A DNA stretch of 64,000 nucleotides from Lutimonas zeaxanthinifaciens (GCF_030503675.1 NZ_CP129964.1:806001-870000); one strand, 5' to 3'; counted from the first letter of the stretch, positions 17,325 to 27,004 are shown. Notes: generated by a model from the letters alone, not told the origin. Numbers and translations are program-made.

Positions 17325-18389
17325 TTATTTCTTGTAAGCCATCAATTCTCTATCAAGTTTTCTAAATCCTATCAAAAGAAACATCAATATAAATCCTCCT
17401 GTAGATCCAATGACAGCAAAATTCCTGTACCAGTGGTTCACCATCATTCCTATCGCATTAAAACTTGATACTACGTTGACAACTACTTTTTCAGAGGTTA
17501 GTTTGATATTTACCTCTATTAATTCCTCATTCATCACCATATATTTGTCAAAAACGTCGACTTCTTTGGCATTGTTCCCGGTTTCAGACATGAAAATATT
17601 TGTACCCGAGTTTCCTTTACTGCTTTCAGCCAACATGACCTTTTTATATAAATTTCTCAGGGAGTCAAGTTCATTCATGGAATTTTCGAGCGCTACTTTT
17701 TTACTGAGTAAGTTGGCATATGCCGTCGATTTAACTTTTCCGAAATAATCATTGTTATTGATGGAATTGATAATTGGTTTTTCAAGTTTTTGAAAGATAA
17801 ATTTATCTTTGGCCGTAATAGTTACAATATGGTATTTAAAGGCTTCAATAGGTTGTTCCCTTGAGAAGGTTTTGAAATTAATAAGCTTCACAGAGTTGGT
17901 GTCCAATTCTGAGACAAAATTCTTGTACGAAAGTATGACCTCATTCTCATTGGAGTAAGGGGTTGCTTCGATCCAGGAGATGCTTTCAGCTTCTTCCTTG
18001 CTTATTCCTAAACTTGATGCCAATCGTTCAAAATCATCCTGTTTAATTAGGTTTAGATAGAATTCGATGTTTTTATACAGTTGCACCGAAGATCCAAAAT
18101 TAGGTTCCACGGTCATCGAAGATTCGTATTGAGCATCTTTCAAACCATATTGATAAATTGCTCCAAGACTTCCTCCGATCAAAGCTGCCAATAGCATCTT
18201 TTTGAGGTTGAGTCTGAAAAACAGCAAAAAGGTAAGAATCCAATGGAATACAGTCTTAACTATATAAATGATCGCATTAACCAATTGACTGATTCCCTTG
18301 CCTATAATCAGAAATAGTTGAGAAATATCAACGTCTTCCTCCTTGTTATTCACTTGTTTCCTACTATTGTTTCCTTCATTTGGATCCAT
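17325..18389 (-). CDS. Wzz-like chain-length / polysaccharide co-polymerase protein
   Basis: A 354-aa protein with two membrane helices, near residues 60-85 (after FRLNLKKMLLAALIGGSLGAI) and near 320-340 (STGGFILMFLLIG). They flank a periplasmic domain of about 230 residues with a coiled-coil part (VALENSMNELDSLRNLYKK). This layout fits chain-length determinant proteins; no cytoplasmic tyrosine-kinase domain is attached. It is the first gene of the operon, whose order is Wzz-like, flippase, EpsG-like, Wzy-like, GT4, GT2. An additional hydrophobic stretch near residues 30-50 is unusual and may be re-entrant. Confidence 0.8.
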   Translation of the reverse strand: MDPNEGNNSRKQVNNKEEDVDISQLFLIIGKGISQLVNAIIYIVKTVFHWILTFLLFFRLNLKKMLLAALIGGSLGAIYQYGLKDAQYESSMTVEPNFGSSVQLYKNIEFYLNLIKQDDFERLASSLGISKEEAESISWIEATPYSNENEVILSYKNFVSELDTNSVKLINFKTFSREQPIEAFKYHIVTITAKDKFIFQKLEKPIINSINNNDYFGKVKSTAYANLLSKKVALENSMNELDSLRNLYKKVMLAESSKGNSGTNIFMSETGNNAKEVDVFDKYMVMNEELIEVNIKLTSEKVVVNVVSSFNAIGMMVNHWYRNFAVIGSTGGFILMFLLIGFRKLDRELMAYKK

Positions 18390-18540
18390 GAAATGAATAT
18401 TTGTTAAAAGGGTAAAAATAATTAAACAAACCTAAGTTACACAACTATTTTATATGTTGTTCAATATTCTTGGAATTTTGAATCAAATGACACCCAATCT
18501 GAAAAGTTCAAAATGGGTGTTCCGGAAACTGTTTTTTGAT

Positions 18541-19902
18541 CTAAAAAGTGACGATCAAAGATGAGGTAAATCTTTTATTGGTTACATCAAGCCGGGCAGG
18601 ATTGGCTCCTTCCGCACTCATAAAACGATATTGTTCACGGTAATCTGAATTGTCATAGGCAAAATCCAGCCCAAATCTTTTAGAGAATTTGACGCCGAGA
18701 CCCAGAGAATATCCTTTTACGTCATATTCATCTGAAGAACTGACATAAGGCGACTGGATAATTTTGTAACCACCTCGAAAACTGAGTATGTTATACTTCC
18801 ATTCCGTACCTATTCGAAATGAATTCGTATTTCTTAAGCCAGTATTGAGTTCAATGTTCTCATCGATAAAATTGCTTGAAGGCTGAAGTTTGGTATTTTT
18901 AAAGCCCTGATATGTGTAATCAAAACTTATCAAACCATTTTTTCCAAAAACGTAGGCTACACTTCCAATAAATTTACCGGGAGTTTTAAGCTTGTAATCA
19001 TAGTAATTTGGCAGTGGATATTCCGGGTCAGGATCCAGTTCATCATTGAATACATAGGTCCTTCTGTATTCGAAACGCTCGGAAAGATTATACCAAATTG
19101 GAGATTGGTAGGCAGCACCTAATCGCAGTCCGTTAACGGGAGTGAGAATCAGCCCTAAACCAAAATTAAACCCATTTCCATAAGTCGAAAGGTATTCAAC
19201 ATTTCTAACATCCATTGTGTTTCCTTGTCCGTCGTTGCTACTTTCTTCAAATATGGTATTCTGATAAAAGTTTATATGATGGAACGCCATGGATCCTCCC
19301 ATGTAAAGGATATCCTTGTAAAGGGTAGCGAAGCTGAAACTGAACTTGTCGTTCAATCCTGAAGTATAGTTGTAAAAATATTGATCCTCTACATTGATAT
19401 AATTGATGTCATTATCTGGGTCGTTGTCAAAGTTAAAATCAGGATCGTCCGGATATTCGGGAATTCCACTGTTACCTCGAACCACATAATTATTGTTGTA
19501 ATGATTTACTACGCTATAGTTGAATCCAAAGGCAAACTTGTAAATGTCAGGATTACCAAAACTGTCCCAGCTGTTTAATCCCCCAATTTGAGCAAAACGG
19601 AAATAGTCATCATTATTATAGATGGTGTTTCCATAAAATGTAGAATTAATGTCGGTATCCCTGTAAGTAAGCGTAGTTGAGAATTCTCCATTATTGTAAA
19701 CCGCCAGACCGGCCGGATTCACATCTACTGCCGTCATATCATTTCCCAAGGCCCCGAAAGCCCCGCTTAATCCCATATATCTGGCAGTTCCCAGAGTGTT
19801 TTCGGTTGAAAAAAGGACAGCCTGATCTGTGTAGCTCAGTGATTGAGCCGAGATGGTAAAACTACATAGCAATAATATTACCAAAGGTATTTTTTGATTC
19901 AT
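18541..19902 (-). CDS. Outer-membrane beta-barrel protein of the OmpP1/FadL type
   Basis: A 453-aa outer-membrane protein with signal peptide MNQKIPLVILLLCSFTISAQ. The mature start carries the FadL-type hatch signature: LGTARYMGLSGAFGALGNDMTAVDVNPAGLAVY, which combines the GAFGALG and NPAGLA motifs. Alternating aromatic strands follow, and the last residues SSLIVTF end in Phe as barrel proteins do. It likely moves a hydrophobic or small substrate across the outer membrane. It lies 21 nt downstream of the low-complexity lipoprotein gene on the same strand, so the two are probably co-transcribed. Confidence 0.85.
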   Translation of the reverse strand: MNQKIPLVILLLCSFTISAQSLSYTDQAVLFSTENTLGTARYMGLSGAFGALGNDMTAVDVNPAGLAVYNNGEFSTTLTYRDTDINSTFYGNTIYNNDDYFRFAQIGGLNSWDSFGNPDIYKFAFGFNYSVVNHYNNNYVVRGNSGIPEYPDDPDFNFDNDPDNDINYINVEDQYFYNYTSGLNDKFSFSFATLYKDILYMGGSMAFHHINFYQNTIFEESSNDGQGNTMDVRNVEYLSTYGNGFNFGLGLILTPVNGLRLGAAYQSPIWYNLSERFEYRRTYVFNDELDPDPEYPLPNYYDYKLKTPGKFIGSVAYVFGKNGLISFDYTYQGFKNTKLQPSSNFIDENIELNTGLRNTNSFRIGTEWKYNILSFRGGYKIIQSPYVSSSDEYDVKGYSLGLGVKFSKRFGLDFAYDNSDYREQYRFMSAEGANPARLDVTNKRFTSSLIVTF

Positions 19903-19923
19903 AATGAATGATTTAATTATCCG

Positions 19924-21234
19924 TTATCTGTTTCTTGAATTGCTAGCCGAAGATGGCCTAGAACTTGCAGACGATCGAGAATAATTCCCTCCGGAAGATG
20001 ATCTGGAAACGCCTGAGGATCTTTTTATTGATGTTGATTTGGCAACCCGGTTACTCGAAGTATTACTGGAACTGCTTCTCGAGCTGGAGGCTGAGCTACT
20101 TGAACGAGCCGTATTTGATGACCTGTTTCTATATTGATACGAAGTTTGAGCCCCTGATGAAGGTACATATTTTTCATACCGCTGAATATTGCCATTCTGC
20201 CGTGCATTTGAATAGGACACTCGACTCTGATTCAATTTCTTTTGTTGACTTTGACCTCTTTTGATGAAGGTTCTGTTACTGGACTGAGTTCTGTTGTCAG
20301 ACCTGTTATCGATCTCGTTGTAAGACATTTGCCTTCTTCCAGAGCTGCTTCTCATGCCTGATGAACCTCCCCTGTAGCCTGAAGAACTACCTCTGTAACC
20401 TGAAGAGCTGCCTCTGGAACCAGGGGCGTAGGACCTGGTACTTCTACCCATAGATTTATAACCGGAACCACTGTTATAGCTCCTGGAATTACTTCGGTAT
20501 CCCGCTCTGTTATTTCGGGTGTTACTGTAACTCGATCTGCTGTAATAAGACCTGCTGTTTCTTGAAGAGGCACTGCTGTTTCTTCTTGAAGAATAATTTG
20601 AAGCCACACTTCTGCTACTGCTGCTTCTGTTGTATCTGGTGTTAAAGGAGTCTGAACGATTTATCCTTCCTGTATTCAATCTGCTTGTATTATGGGCATA
20701 CCTTTTTCCATAGGTTGCTCTTTCGTAATACCCAGGGTAATAAGGAGGATAATAAGGTGGATAATAAGGAGGGTAATAGCCCCATCCGGGATATCCCCAA
20801 CCCCAGCCGTAGCCATAACAAGGGTATCCCCATCCATAATATCCACCCCATCCGTAACATGGACCTCCCCAACCGTAATAGCCTCCAAATCCGAAGCTAA
20901 CATTTACACTAACCGAGGACGTTCCTTCCCATGGTGGATTTGAATAATATCTGTTTTCCACGTACAACGTGTCATTTTCATAATTTCCTTCATAAGCTTC
21001 AACATCTGTAAATATTTCCTCATTATTGGCATATTCACCTCCAAAGTAATTACTGTAGTAATCGCTCCTTCCACTTTCTACAACAACAACTTTTTGAGTT
21101 TCCGGAGAACCATAGATACCGTCACCATTATCATATGCTTGTTGCGACGAACCACAAGAAGAAAAACTTACTGTAAGTAATCCCAGTATCGTACTGTAAA
21201 GGAGAATGTTTTTAACAGGAGTAAAGTTTTTCAT
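19924..21234 (-). CDS. Low-complexity surface lipoprotein (Gly/Tyr/Pro then Ser/Arg rich)
   Basis: A 436-aa lipoprotein. The signal peptide ends in VSFSSCGSS, giving a lipobox with Cys27. Residues about 28-110 are acidic and Tyr-rich, then a Gly/Trp/Tyr stretch (repeats of YGWGG) and three copies of PPYY follow. The last 250 residues consist almost only of Ser, Arg, Asn and Tyr. There is no enzyme motif. Such composition suggests a disordered, possibly adhesive or RNA/polysaccharide-binding surface protein, but this is inference. ATG 21234 is chosen because it gives a clean signal peptide; the next Met would remove its basic start. It is divergent from proS. Confidence 0.85.
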   Translation of the reverse strand: MKNFTPVKNILLYSTILGLLTVSFSSCGSSQQAYDNGDGIYGSPETQKVVVVESGRSDYYSNYFGGEYANNEEIFTDVEAYEGNYENDTLYVENRYYSNPPWEGTSSVSVNVSFGFGGYYGWGGPCYGWGGYYGWGYPCYGYGWGWGYPGWGYYPPYYPPYYPPYYPGYYERATYGKRYAHNTSRLNTGRINRSDSFNTRYNRSSSSRSVASNYSSRRNSSASSRNSRSYYSRSSYSNTRNNRAGYRSNSRSYNSGSGYKSMGRSTRSYAPGSRGSSSGYRGSSSGYRGGSSGMRSSSGRRQMSYNEIDNRSDNRTQSSNRTFIKRGQSQQKKLNQSRVSYSNARQNGNIQRYEKYVPSSGAQTSYQYRNRSSNTARSSSSASSSRSSSSNTSSNRVAKSTSIKRSSGVSRSSSGGNYSRSSASSRPSSASNSRNR

Positions 21235-21271
21235 AGTGACTTATTTTTATGGTTGTAAGGCAAAAAAAAAC

Positions 21272-21279
21272 TAAGTTTG
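21272..21279 (+). promoter_or_regulatory. Likely -7 box for proS
   Basis: TAAGTTTG fits TAnnTTTG, with TTG at 21253-21255 only 16 nt upstream, a spacing slightly short of the usual. A transcript starting here would exclude the long-frame ATG at 21249 and supports the proS start at 21339. Confidence 0.45.
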
Positions 21280-21338
21280 CAACTTATTTTTCTAGTGCAT
21301 TAGGAATATTACAATATTTATGCCAAAAATTATTTTTT

Positions 21339-22814
21339 ATGGGAAGTAAATTGACGAAAAGAGCTGAGGATTATTCAAAATGGTATAATGAATTGGTCCT
21401 TAAAGCGGACCTTGCAGAGAATTCGGGCGTGCGAGGAATGATGGTGATAAAACCCTATGGATATGCCATTTGGGAGAAGATGCAGGCGGAACTCGACAGA
21501 ATGTTTAAGGAGACCGGACATGAGAATGCCTATTTCCCATTACTGATTCCAAAATCTTACTTTAGCAAGGAAGCCAGTCATGTTGATGGTTTTGCCAAAG
21601 AGTGTGCCGTCGTTACTCATTACAGGTTAAAAAATGACGAAGAGGGTAAAGGTATTGTTGTTGATGAAAAAGCTAAACTGGAAGAAGAATTAATTATCAG
21701 GCCGACTTCTGAAACCATTATTTGGGATTCGTATAGAAAATGGATACAATCTTATCGTGACTTACCATTACTGATCAATCAATGGGCCAATGTAATGCGA
21801 TGGGAAATGAGAACCCGATTATTTCTGAGAACAGCAGAGTTTTTGTGGCAGGAAGGACATACCGCCCATGAAACTAAAAATGAGGCTATCGAGGAAACCA
21901 GAAAGATGCAGGAGGTTTATGCAGATTTTGCCGAGAGCTTTATGGCAATGCCTGTAATTAAAGGAACCAAAACTGAAAGTGAACGATTCGCCGGGGCTCT
22001 TGACACCTATACTATAGAAGCAATGATGCAGGATGGTAGGGCGCTTCAGGCAGGAACTTCACATTTTTTAGGGCAGAATTTTGCAAAAGCATTTGATGTC
22101 AAATATACCACAAGGGAAGGGCGGCAGGATTATGTATGGGCAACTTCCTGGGGAGTATCTACAAGACTAATGGGTGCACTGGTAATGTCTCACAGCGATG
22201 ATTTTGGATTGGTTCTCCCGCCAAAACTTGCTCCGATACAGGTGGCAATCGTTCCTATTTATAAAAGTGAGGAACAGCTGCAAAAAATCAATGAAAGAGT
22301 GGAGGTTATTACAAAGGACTTGAGAGCAAAAGGAATTACCGTGAAGTACGATAATCGCACGACACATAAACCTGGCTGGAAGTTTGCTGAATACGAATTA
22401 AAAGGGGTGCCTTTGAGAATAGCAATGGGTCCGAGAGATCTTGAGAATAACACGGCCGAATTAGCGAGAAGGGATACACTTCAAAAGGAAATATTAAGTC
22501 AGGACAATTTAATTGGCAGGGTTGAAGGCTTATTGGAGGAAATACAGACGGCCCTTTTTCAAAAGGCTCTGGACTTTAGAAATAATTTGATAACCGAAGT
22601 AGATTCTTTCGATGAATTCAAACAGGTATTGGAGACCAAAGGGGGATTTGTATCAGCTCATTGGGATGGAACCGCCGAAACCGAGGAAAAGATCAAGAGC
22701 CTGACCAAAGCAACGATCAGGTGTATTCCAAATGATGCCGTGGAAGAAGAAGGAGTCTGCGTTTTGACCGGAAATAAATCAAGTAAAAGGGTTTTATTTG
22801 CCAAGGCATATTAA
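21339..22814 (+). CDS. proS: Prolyl-tRNA synthetase (archaeal/eukaryotic-like type)
   Basis: Charges tRNA-Pro with proline. I start it at ATG 21339 ([18 protein letters not shown]), giving 492 aa. A longer frame from 21249 adds 30 residues that match nothing typical and lie before the probable transcript start. Class II synthetase motifs are clear: motif 2 in [21 protein letters not shown] with [20 protein letters not shown], and motif 3 in [17 protein letters not shown]. An anticodon-binding domain ([13 protein letters not shown]) and a C-terminal zinc-like domain ending in LFAKAY follow. The lack of an editing insertion and this C-terminus place it in the short, archaeal-like group. Promoter and tRNA-Glu follow. 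Confidence 0.95.
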   Translation: MGSKLTKRAEDYSKWYNELVLKADLAENSGVRGMMVIKPYGYAIWEKMQAELDRMFKETGHENAYFPLLIPKSYFSKEASHVDGFAKECAVVTHYRLKNDEEGKGIVVDEKAKLEEELIIRPTSETIIWDSYRKWIQSYRDLPLLINQWANVMRWEMRTRLFLRTAEFLWQEGHTAHETKNEAIEETRKMQEVYADFAESFMAMPVIKGTKTESERFAGALDTYTIEAMMQDGRALQAGTSHFLGQNFAKAFDVKYTTREGRQDYVWATSWGVSTRLMGALVMSHSDDFGLVLPPKLAPIQVAIVPIYKSEEQLQKINERVEVITKDLRAKGITVKYDNRTTHKPGWKFAEYELKGVPLRIAMGPRDLENNTAELARRDTLQKEILSQDNLIGRVEGLLEEIQTALFQKALDFRNNLITEVDSFDEFKQVLETKGGFVSAHWDGTAETEEKIKSLTKATIRCIPNDAVEEEGVCVLTGNKSSKRVLFAKAY

Positions 22815-22840
22815 AAATTTGAAAAAAAATTAAAAAGTAC

Positions 22841-22870
22841 TTGCAGAGTTTAAAATTTGTATTAATTTTG
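22841..22870 (+). promoter_or_regulatory. Consensus promoter for tRNA-Glu and rpsT
   Basis: TTG (22841-22843), exactly 19 nt, then TAATTTTG (22863-22870). This is one of the best matches to the Bacteroidetes housekeeping promoter in the window. It lies 31 nt before tRNA-Glu. Confidence 0.85.
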
Positions 22871-22901
22871 CACTCGCTTTAATAAATAAAAGCAAGGTCT
22901 A

Positions 22902-22973
22902 GGCCCGTTCGTCTATCGGCTAGGACGCCAGGTTTTCATCCTGGTAAGAGGGGTTCGATTCCCCTACGGGCTA
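22902..22973 (+). tRNA. tRNA-Glu (anticodon TTC)
   Basis: A 72-nt cloverleaf: 7-bp acceptor stem (first pair G-U), D arm, anticodon stem CCAGG/CCTGG (22928-22932 with 22940-22944) holding TTC at 22935-22937, and T arm with GGTTCGATTCC. The terminal CCA is not encoded, so it must be added after transcription. The gene shares a consensus promoter with rpsT 35 nt downstream. Confidence 0.95.
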
Positions 22974-23007
22974 CAAATTTGTTTAAATAACAATTTAATT
23001 AGAAAAG

Positions 23008-23259
23008 ATGGCAAATCATAAGTCGGCACTGAAGAGAATCAGAAGTAATGAGGCAAAGCATTTAAGAAACAAGTATCAGCATAAAACCACACGTAATGCG
23101 ATAAAAAACTTGCGTTCTGTTGAAGAAAAGAAAGAAGCTGAGGCTTTATTGCCAAAAGTAGTTTCTATGGTTGATAAGCTTGCCAAGAAAAATATCATCC
23201 ACAAAAATAAAGCGGCTAATATCAAATCAAATTTGACTGCACACGTTTCGTCTTTATAA
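23008..23259 (+). CDS. rpsT: 30S ribosomal protein S20
   Basis: An 83-aa, strongly basic, helical protein that binds 16S rRNA in the body of the small subunit. It starts MANHKSALKRIRSNEAKHLR, the standard S20 opening, and contains LLPKVVSMVDKLAKKNIIHKNKAANIKS near its C-terminus. Length is normal. It follows tRNA-Glu on one transcript and is closed by a hairpin with a T-run at 23282-23313. Confidence 0.96.
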   Translation: MANHKSALKRIRSNEAKHLRNKYQHKTTRNAIKNLRSVEEKKEAEALLPKVVSMVDKLAKKNIIHKNKAANIKSNLTAHVSSL

Positions 23260-23281
23260 TAAAGAACAAAATACAATATGT

Positions 23282-23313
23282 AAAAAGCAATCCTTTCAGG
23301 GTTGCTTTTTTAT
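23282..23313 (+). terminator. Intrinsic terminator after rpsT
   Basis: AAAGCAA and TTGCTTT arms close a hairpin around the TCCTTTCAGGG region, followed directly by a run of T. It ends the tRNA-Glu/rpsT transcript. Confidence 0.8.
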
Positions 23314-23355
23314 TTCTAAGGGTTTTTGGTTTTTTAAAATGGTATAAAGTCATCG

Positions 23356-24633
23356 CTACCACTCATAAATCCGGTCAGCATCCAATCTTATCATAATGAA
23401 CAGCAGCACTGTAAAGCCCCAAAGAGAAGAACCTCCATAACTGAAGAAGGGAAGAGGAATACCGATTGTAGGAAGCAATCCAATTACCATTCCAACATTG
23501 ATCGTGAAATGGAAAAAGAATATCGCTACAGTTGCGTAAGAAAAAACCTTGCTGAACATTGACTTTTGTCTGTCTGCAATAAATAATAGTCTTATCAGAA
23601 AGGCCATAAAAAGTAAAATAACAAGACTACTGCCCAAAAAACCCCATTCTTCACCAATCGTGCTGAATATATAATCGGTCTGTTGTTCAGGAACAAAATC
23701 ACCTTGTGTTCTGTCTCCTTGAAGAAACCCTTTACCTGTTACTCCACCTGATCCAATAGTGATGACCGATTGAGCCGTATTGTATCCGATTCCCTGGTCA
23801 TCTACATCTTTTCCCAGAAGTATGTTGAATCGGTCTCTGTGTCTTTGCTCAAATACGTTGTTAAAAACATAATCAACACTGACAATAAAAAAGCCCGTAA
23901 ACAGATAGATAGCAGCAAACCTAAGCCAGTTGTGCCTTAAATATTTTTTGTTTTTATAGATCAGATAAACCAGTAAAACTGAAATAGTAACGGTGGCTAT
24001 CAACAAGGTGTTCAGGAACCCGAAATAGAGGGTTATAACGAATAATAATAGTGCAAGGAATCCAATGACCAAATAATACAGCGGCAAACCAAATTGGTAC
24101 AGTACCAGAATTAATGAACCATAAACCAGGGCAGATCCCGGGTCAGGTTGCAATGTGATGAGCAAGGCAGGTAAAAAAATGATCCCAAACGCTTTCAGCT
24201 GATTATTGAGTTTTTTTAGGTCCTGATTTCTTTCATCCAGATAATTCGCCAGTGCCAGTGCTGTTGCGGCTTTAGCAAATTCAGAAGGCTGAATCCCGAA
24301 AGAACCGAAGCTGTACCAGGAAGTAGCTCCGTTAACATTGTTTCCAAATACGAATAGTCCGACTAGTGTTAATATTGAAGCCAAATAAAAAATACCCGAA
24401 AATTGTTCGTAAAATTTTTTATCAATGGCAAGAATGACAATTATGATAATAAAACTCAAAAGAATCCATATCATTTGTTTTCCGTACTTCGTGGAAAAAT
24501 CGAAAATTTCGAATTCAGTCTCCGAAAAAGTAGCTTCATAGATACTGAGCCAACCCAAAAATACGAACAACAGGTACATAACAATAAGGACCCAGTCAAC
24601 TCCTTTAAAAATATTACTCTTCCTTTTGCGCAA
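23356..24633 (-). CDS. rodA: Peptidoglycan glycosyltransferase RodA
   Basis: SEDS-family glycan polymerase that works with PBP2 in side-wall elongation. The 425-aa protein has about ten membrane helices. Family motifs visible include SWYSFGSFGIQPSEFAK, QPDPGSALVYGSL, GIGYNTAQSVITIGSGG, GKGFLQGDRTQGDFVPEQQTDYIFS and GIPLPFFSYGGSS near the C-terminus. Its start lies 20 nt inside the end of the PBP2 gene, so translation is coupled. It is the last gene of the mreB-mreC-mreD-mrdA-rodA operon. Confidence 0.96.
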   Translation of the reverse strand: MRKRKSNIFKGVDWVLIVMYLLFVFLGWLSIYEATFSETEFEIFDFSTKYGKQMIWILLSFIIIIVILAIDKKFYEQFSGIFYLASILTLVGLFVFGNNVNGATSWYSFGSFGIQPSEFAKAATALALANYLDERNQDLKKLNNQLKAFGIIFLPALLITLQPDPGSALVYGSLILVLYQFGLPLYYLVIGFLALLLFVITLYFGFLNTLLIATVTISVLLVYLIYKNKKYLRHNWLRFAAIYLFTGFFIVSVDYVFNNVFEQRHRDRFNILLGKDVDDQGIGYNTAQSVITIGSGGVTGKGFLQGDRTQGDFVPEQQTDYIFSTIGEEWGFLGSSLVILLFMAFLIRLLFIADRQKSMFSKVFSYATVAIFFFHFTINVGMVIGLLPTIGIPLPFFSYGGSSLWGFTVLLFIMIRLDADRIYEW

Positions 24634-26494
24634 CGTAATTCTCTATTTCTAGTTGTTTATTATATTCTTCCTCCAGGCTTCCTTCGAGCATCCTTTTTTC
24701 AAGCCAGTCTCTTTTAACTTCTCCTTTAATGTATTTTTCAATCATCAGGCTGGCAATAGGGGCAGCCCATCTTGAACCCCAATATCCGTTTTCCACAAAT
24801 ACAGCAATAGCAATTTTTGGATCGTCTTTTGGAGCAAAGGCAATAAAGGTGGAATGATCTGTAAACTGGATTCTTTCCCCGTTTATTCTTGCAAAATTTT
24901 CCGCGGTTCCGGTCTTTCCGCAAATCTGAATATCTTCAATTTTAGAGCCTCTGGCGGTTCCAATTTCAAAAACATTCAGCATACCGTCGATTACTGGTTC
25001 GAAATGTCTTGCATCAATCGAGGTATATTTAGGTTTCGTGTATTTATCATTTTGGTTCACGCTGTCGCCTACCTTTTTAAGGATGTGAGGAGTATAGTAA
25101 TATCCCCGGTTTGCAATGGCTGCAGTCATATTTGCAAGCTGAATGGGAGTCGTCAAAACTTCTCCCTGCCCAATCGCGTTGGAGATCGTTGTGATGGCCT
25201 TCCATTTATGATTGGGATAATATCTGTTGTAAAGCTTTGAGTCCGGAATAAGGCCTCTTTGACCGGAAGGCATATCATATCCGAGATAATTACCAAGACC
25301 AAAGCTTTTTGCATGATTACTCCAGACATCCATTCCCTTTTCAGCATCCTCATATTTTTCAATAGTTCTTCGATAAACATTAGAAAAATAGGCATTGCAG
25401 GATCTGTAGATTCCGGTGTTCATTGCAATTGGAGTACCTACAATGCCACAATGGCATTTCATAAATCCACCACGGCCATATTTAAAGCCATGATAACAAT
25501 TAAAGGCCGTTTCAGGGGTAACAACGTCTTCCTGTAGCGCAATCAGGGCATTGATAATTTTGAATGGTGATCCCGGAGGGTATTGGGCCTGAAGCCCTCT
25601 GTCAAGCATTGGCTTTTTGATGGTGTCATTAAAAAGAAGCACCGAATTTTTAGATCGTTTCCTGCCTACAAGCATATTGGGGTTATAGCTGGGGGTAGAT
25701 ACCAATGACAATATTTCGCCCGATGCTGGCTCGATAGCAACGATTCCTCCTCTTTTATTGATCATGAGGCTCTCTGCATACATTTGGAGTTCCATATCCA
25801 GGGTGAGTGAAATGTCTTTGCCAGGGATAGCTAAGGTGTCGAAAACGCCATCTTTATAGGGACCAATTTCTTTATTAAAACGATTTTTTTGAATAAACCT
25901 TACCCCTTTTTTACCACGGAGAACGTCTTCATACTGTTTTTCAATACCTTGATAACCCACTAGTTCTCCAAGTTGGTAATAACTATTCTTTTTAAGCAGC
26001 CTTTCATTAACTTCACTGATATAACCCAGTACGTTAGCGCTTGTATTTTCAGGATACTGGCGTAAGAATCTTTTTTGAATATAGAATCCTTTGTATTTAT
26101 ACATCTTCTCCTGCAGAAAGGCATAATCTTCTTTTGAGACCTGTCCTACAAAAATCGAAGGAATACGGGGAGAGTAATTTTTTGCTTTTTTATAACGCTT
26201 GATAAAGTCTTTCTTTTCAATTTTAAGAAGATCACAAAATTCCAGTGTATCCAAAGGTTCCACGTCTTTAGGAATGATCATGATGTCATACGAAACCTGG
26301 TTGGCCACCATAAGCTTACCGTTTCGATCATAAATAAACCCTCTGTCCGGATAGGCAAATTTTATGGTAACGGCAGAATTATTCAATGGGTTCTGTCTGT
26401 ATTTGGTATCTATAACCTGCAAGAAGAAAAGTCGGCCGATAAAAACGGCTCCAACCGATAAGATCAAAAAATATAATAAGGACTTTCTTGGCAT
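24614..26494 (-). CDS. mrdA: Penicillin-binding protein 2 (transpeptidase)
   Basis: Elongation-specific D,D-transpeptidase, 626 aa. One N-terminal membrane helix (residues 5-25) leads into a dimerisation domain starting RQNPLNNSAVTIKFAYPDRG. The transpeptidase domain then carries all three active-site motifs: SxxK as GSPFK, SxN as RSCNAYFS and KTG as CGKTGTAEN. The tail is Lys/Glu-rich. The SxxK box reads SPFK instead of the common STFK, which keeps the catalytic Ser and Lys. The gene starts 3 nt after mreD ends. Confidence 0.95.
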   Translation of the reverse strand: MPRKSLLYFLILSVGAVFIGRLFFLQVIDTKYRQNPLNNSAVTIKFAYPDRGFIYDRNGKLMVANQVSYDIMIIPKDVEPLDTLEFCDLLKIEKKDFIKRYKKAKNYSPRIPSIFVGQVSKEDYAFLQEKMYKYKGFYIQKRFLRQYPENTSANVLGYISEVNERLLKKNSYYQLGELVGYQGIEKQYEDVLRGKKGVRFIQKNRFNKEIGPYKDGVFDTLAIPGKDISLTLDMELQMYAESLMINKRGGIVAIEPASGEILSLVSTPSYNPNMLVGRKRSKNSVLLFNDTIKKPMLDRGLQAQYPPGSPFKIINALIALQEDVVTPETAFNCYHGFKYGRGGFMKCHCGIVGTPIAMNTGIYRSCNAYFSNVYRRTIEKYEDAEKGMDVWSNHAKSFGLGNYLGYDMPSGQRGLIPDSKLYNRYYPNHKWKAITTISNAIGQGEVLTTPIQLANMTAAIANRGYYYTPHILKKVGDSVNQNDKYTKPKYTSIDARHFEPVIDGMLNVFEIGTARGSKIEDIQICGKTGTAENFARINGERIQFTDHSTFIAFAPKDDPKIAIAVFVENGYWGSRWAAPIASLMIEKYIKGEVKRDWLEKRMLEGSLEEEYNKQLEIENYVAQKEE

Positions 26495-26497
26495 CTT

Positions 26498-27004
26498 CTA
26501 TCTTTTTCTCATTACAAAAGTAAAACTTATCATGGTCAAAATTATTGTAAAGATACTCGTTAGAAGGGTGTTCACAAAAATCATCCCAAATTTACTCCAC
26601 TTAAAATACTCCAGTCCAAAAACAACGAAGTGATGCAAAAAAGTCAGAATCACAACATAAAGAAACATTTTTGGAAAGGGGAGTTTAAAAATCGAGAGTG
26701 TTCCGTATTCTAAATCTCTTTTCCCAAGAACGCTTTGAAGAACAGGAATTCGTATGAACGCGATAAAGAGGGTCGCTGCCGCATTGATCCCTCCCGAATC
26801 TGAAAACATATCGATAAGCAGCCCAAGAAAAAAACTAAGTATTAAAACAGATGCATCATCCTTTCTGATTGGATATAAAAAGATAAAAAATATGTAAAAA
26901 TAAGGGTTTATATAACCCAGAAAGTTAATGTTGTTCAAAACTATGATCTGTAGAAGTATCAGACCGATGAAGAGCAGGGCGTTATTTATATTCTCTCTAT
27001 TCAT
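26498..27004 (-). CDS. mreD: Rod shape-determining protein MreD
   Basis: A 168-aa membrane protein with five hydrophobic segments and almost no loops, as is usual for MreD, which links MreB filaments to the wall synthesis complex. FLGYINPYFYIFFIFLYPIRK and FFLGLLIDMFSDSGGINAAAT (the DxxxGG-type segment of the family) are visible. The start overlaps the end of mreC by 8 nt and mrdA follows after 3 nt. Confidence 0.92.
   Translation of the reverse strand: MNRENINNALLFIGLILLQIIVLNNINFLGYINPYFYIFFIFLYPIRKDDASVLILSFFLGLLIDMFSDSGGINAAATLFIAFIRIPVLQSVLGKRDLEYGTLSIFKLPFPKMFLYVVILTFLHHFVVFGLEYFKWSKFGMIFVNTLLTSIFTIILTMISFTFVMRKR

Noticed and set aside
20025-20943. Several frames on both strands inside the low-complexity lipoprotein gene
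   Set aside because: Low-complexity codons keep other frames open by chance; only the frame with a signal peptide and lipobox is convincing.
21249-21338. Longer N-terminus for prolyl-tRNA synthetase
   Set aside because: The added 30 residues are not typical, and a promoter box at 21272-21279 lies inside them.
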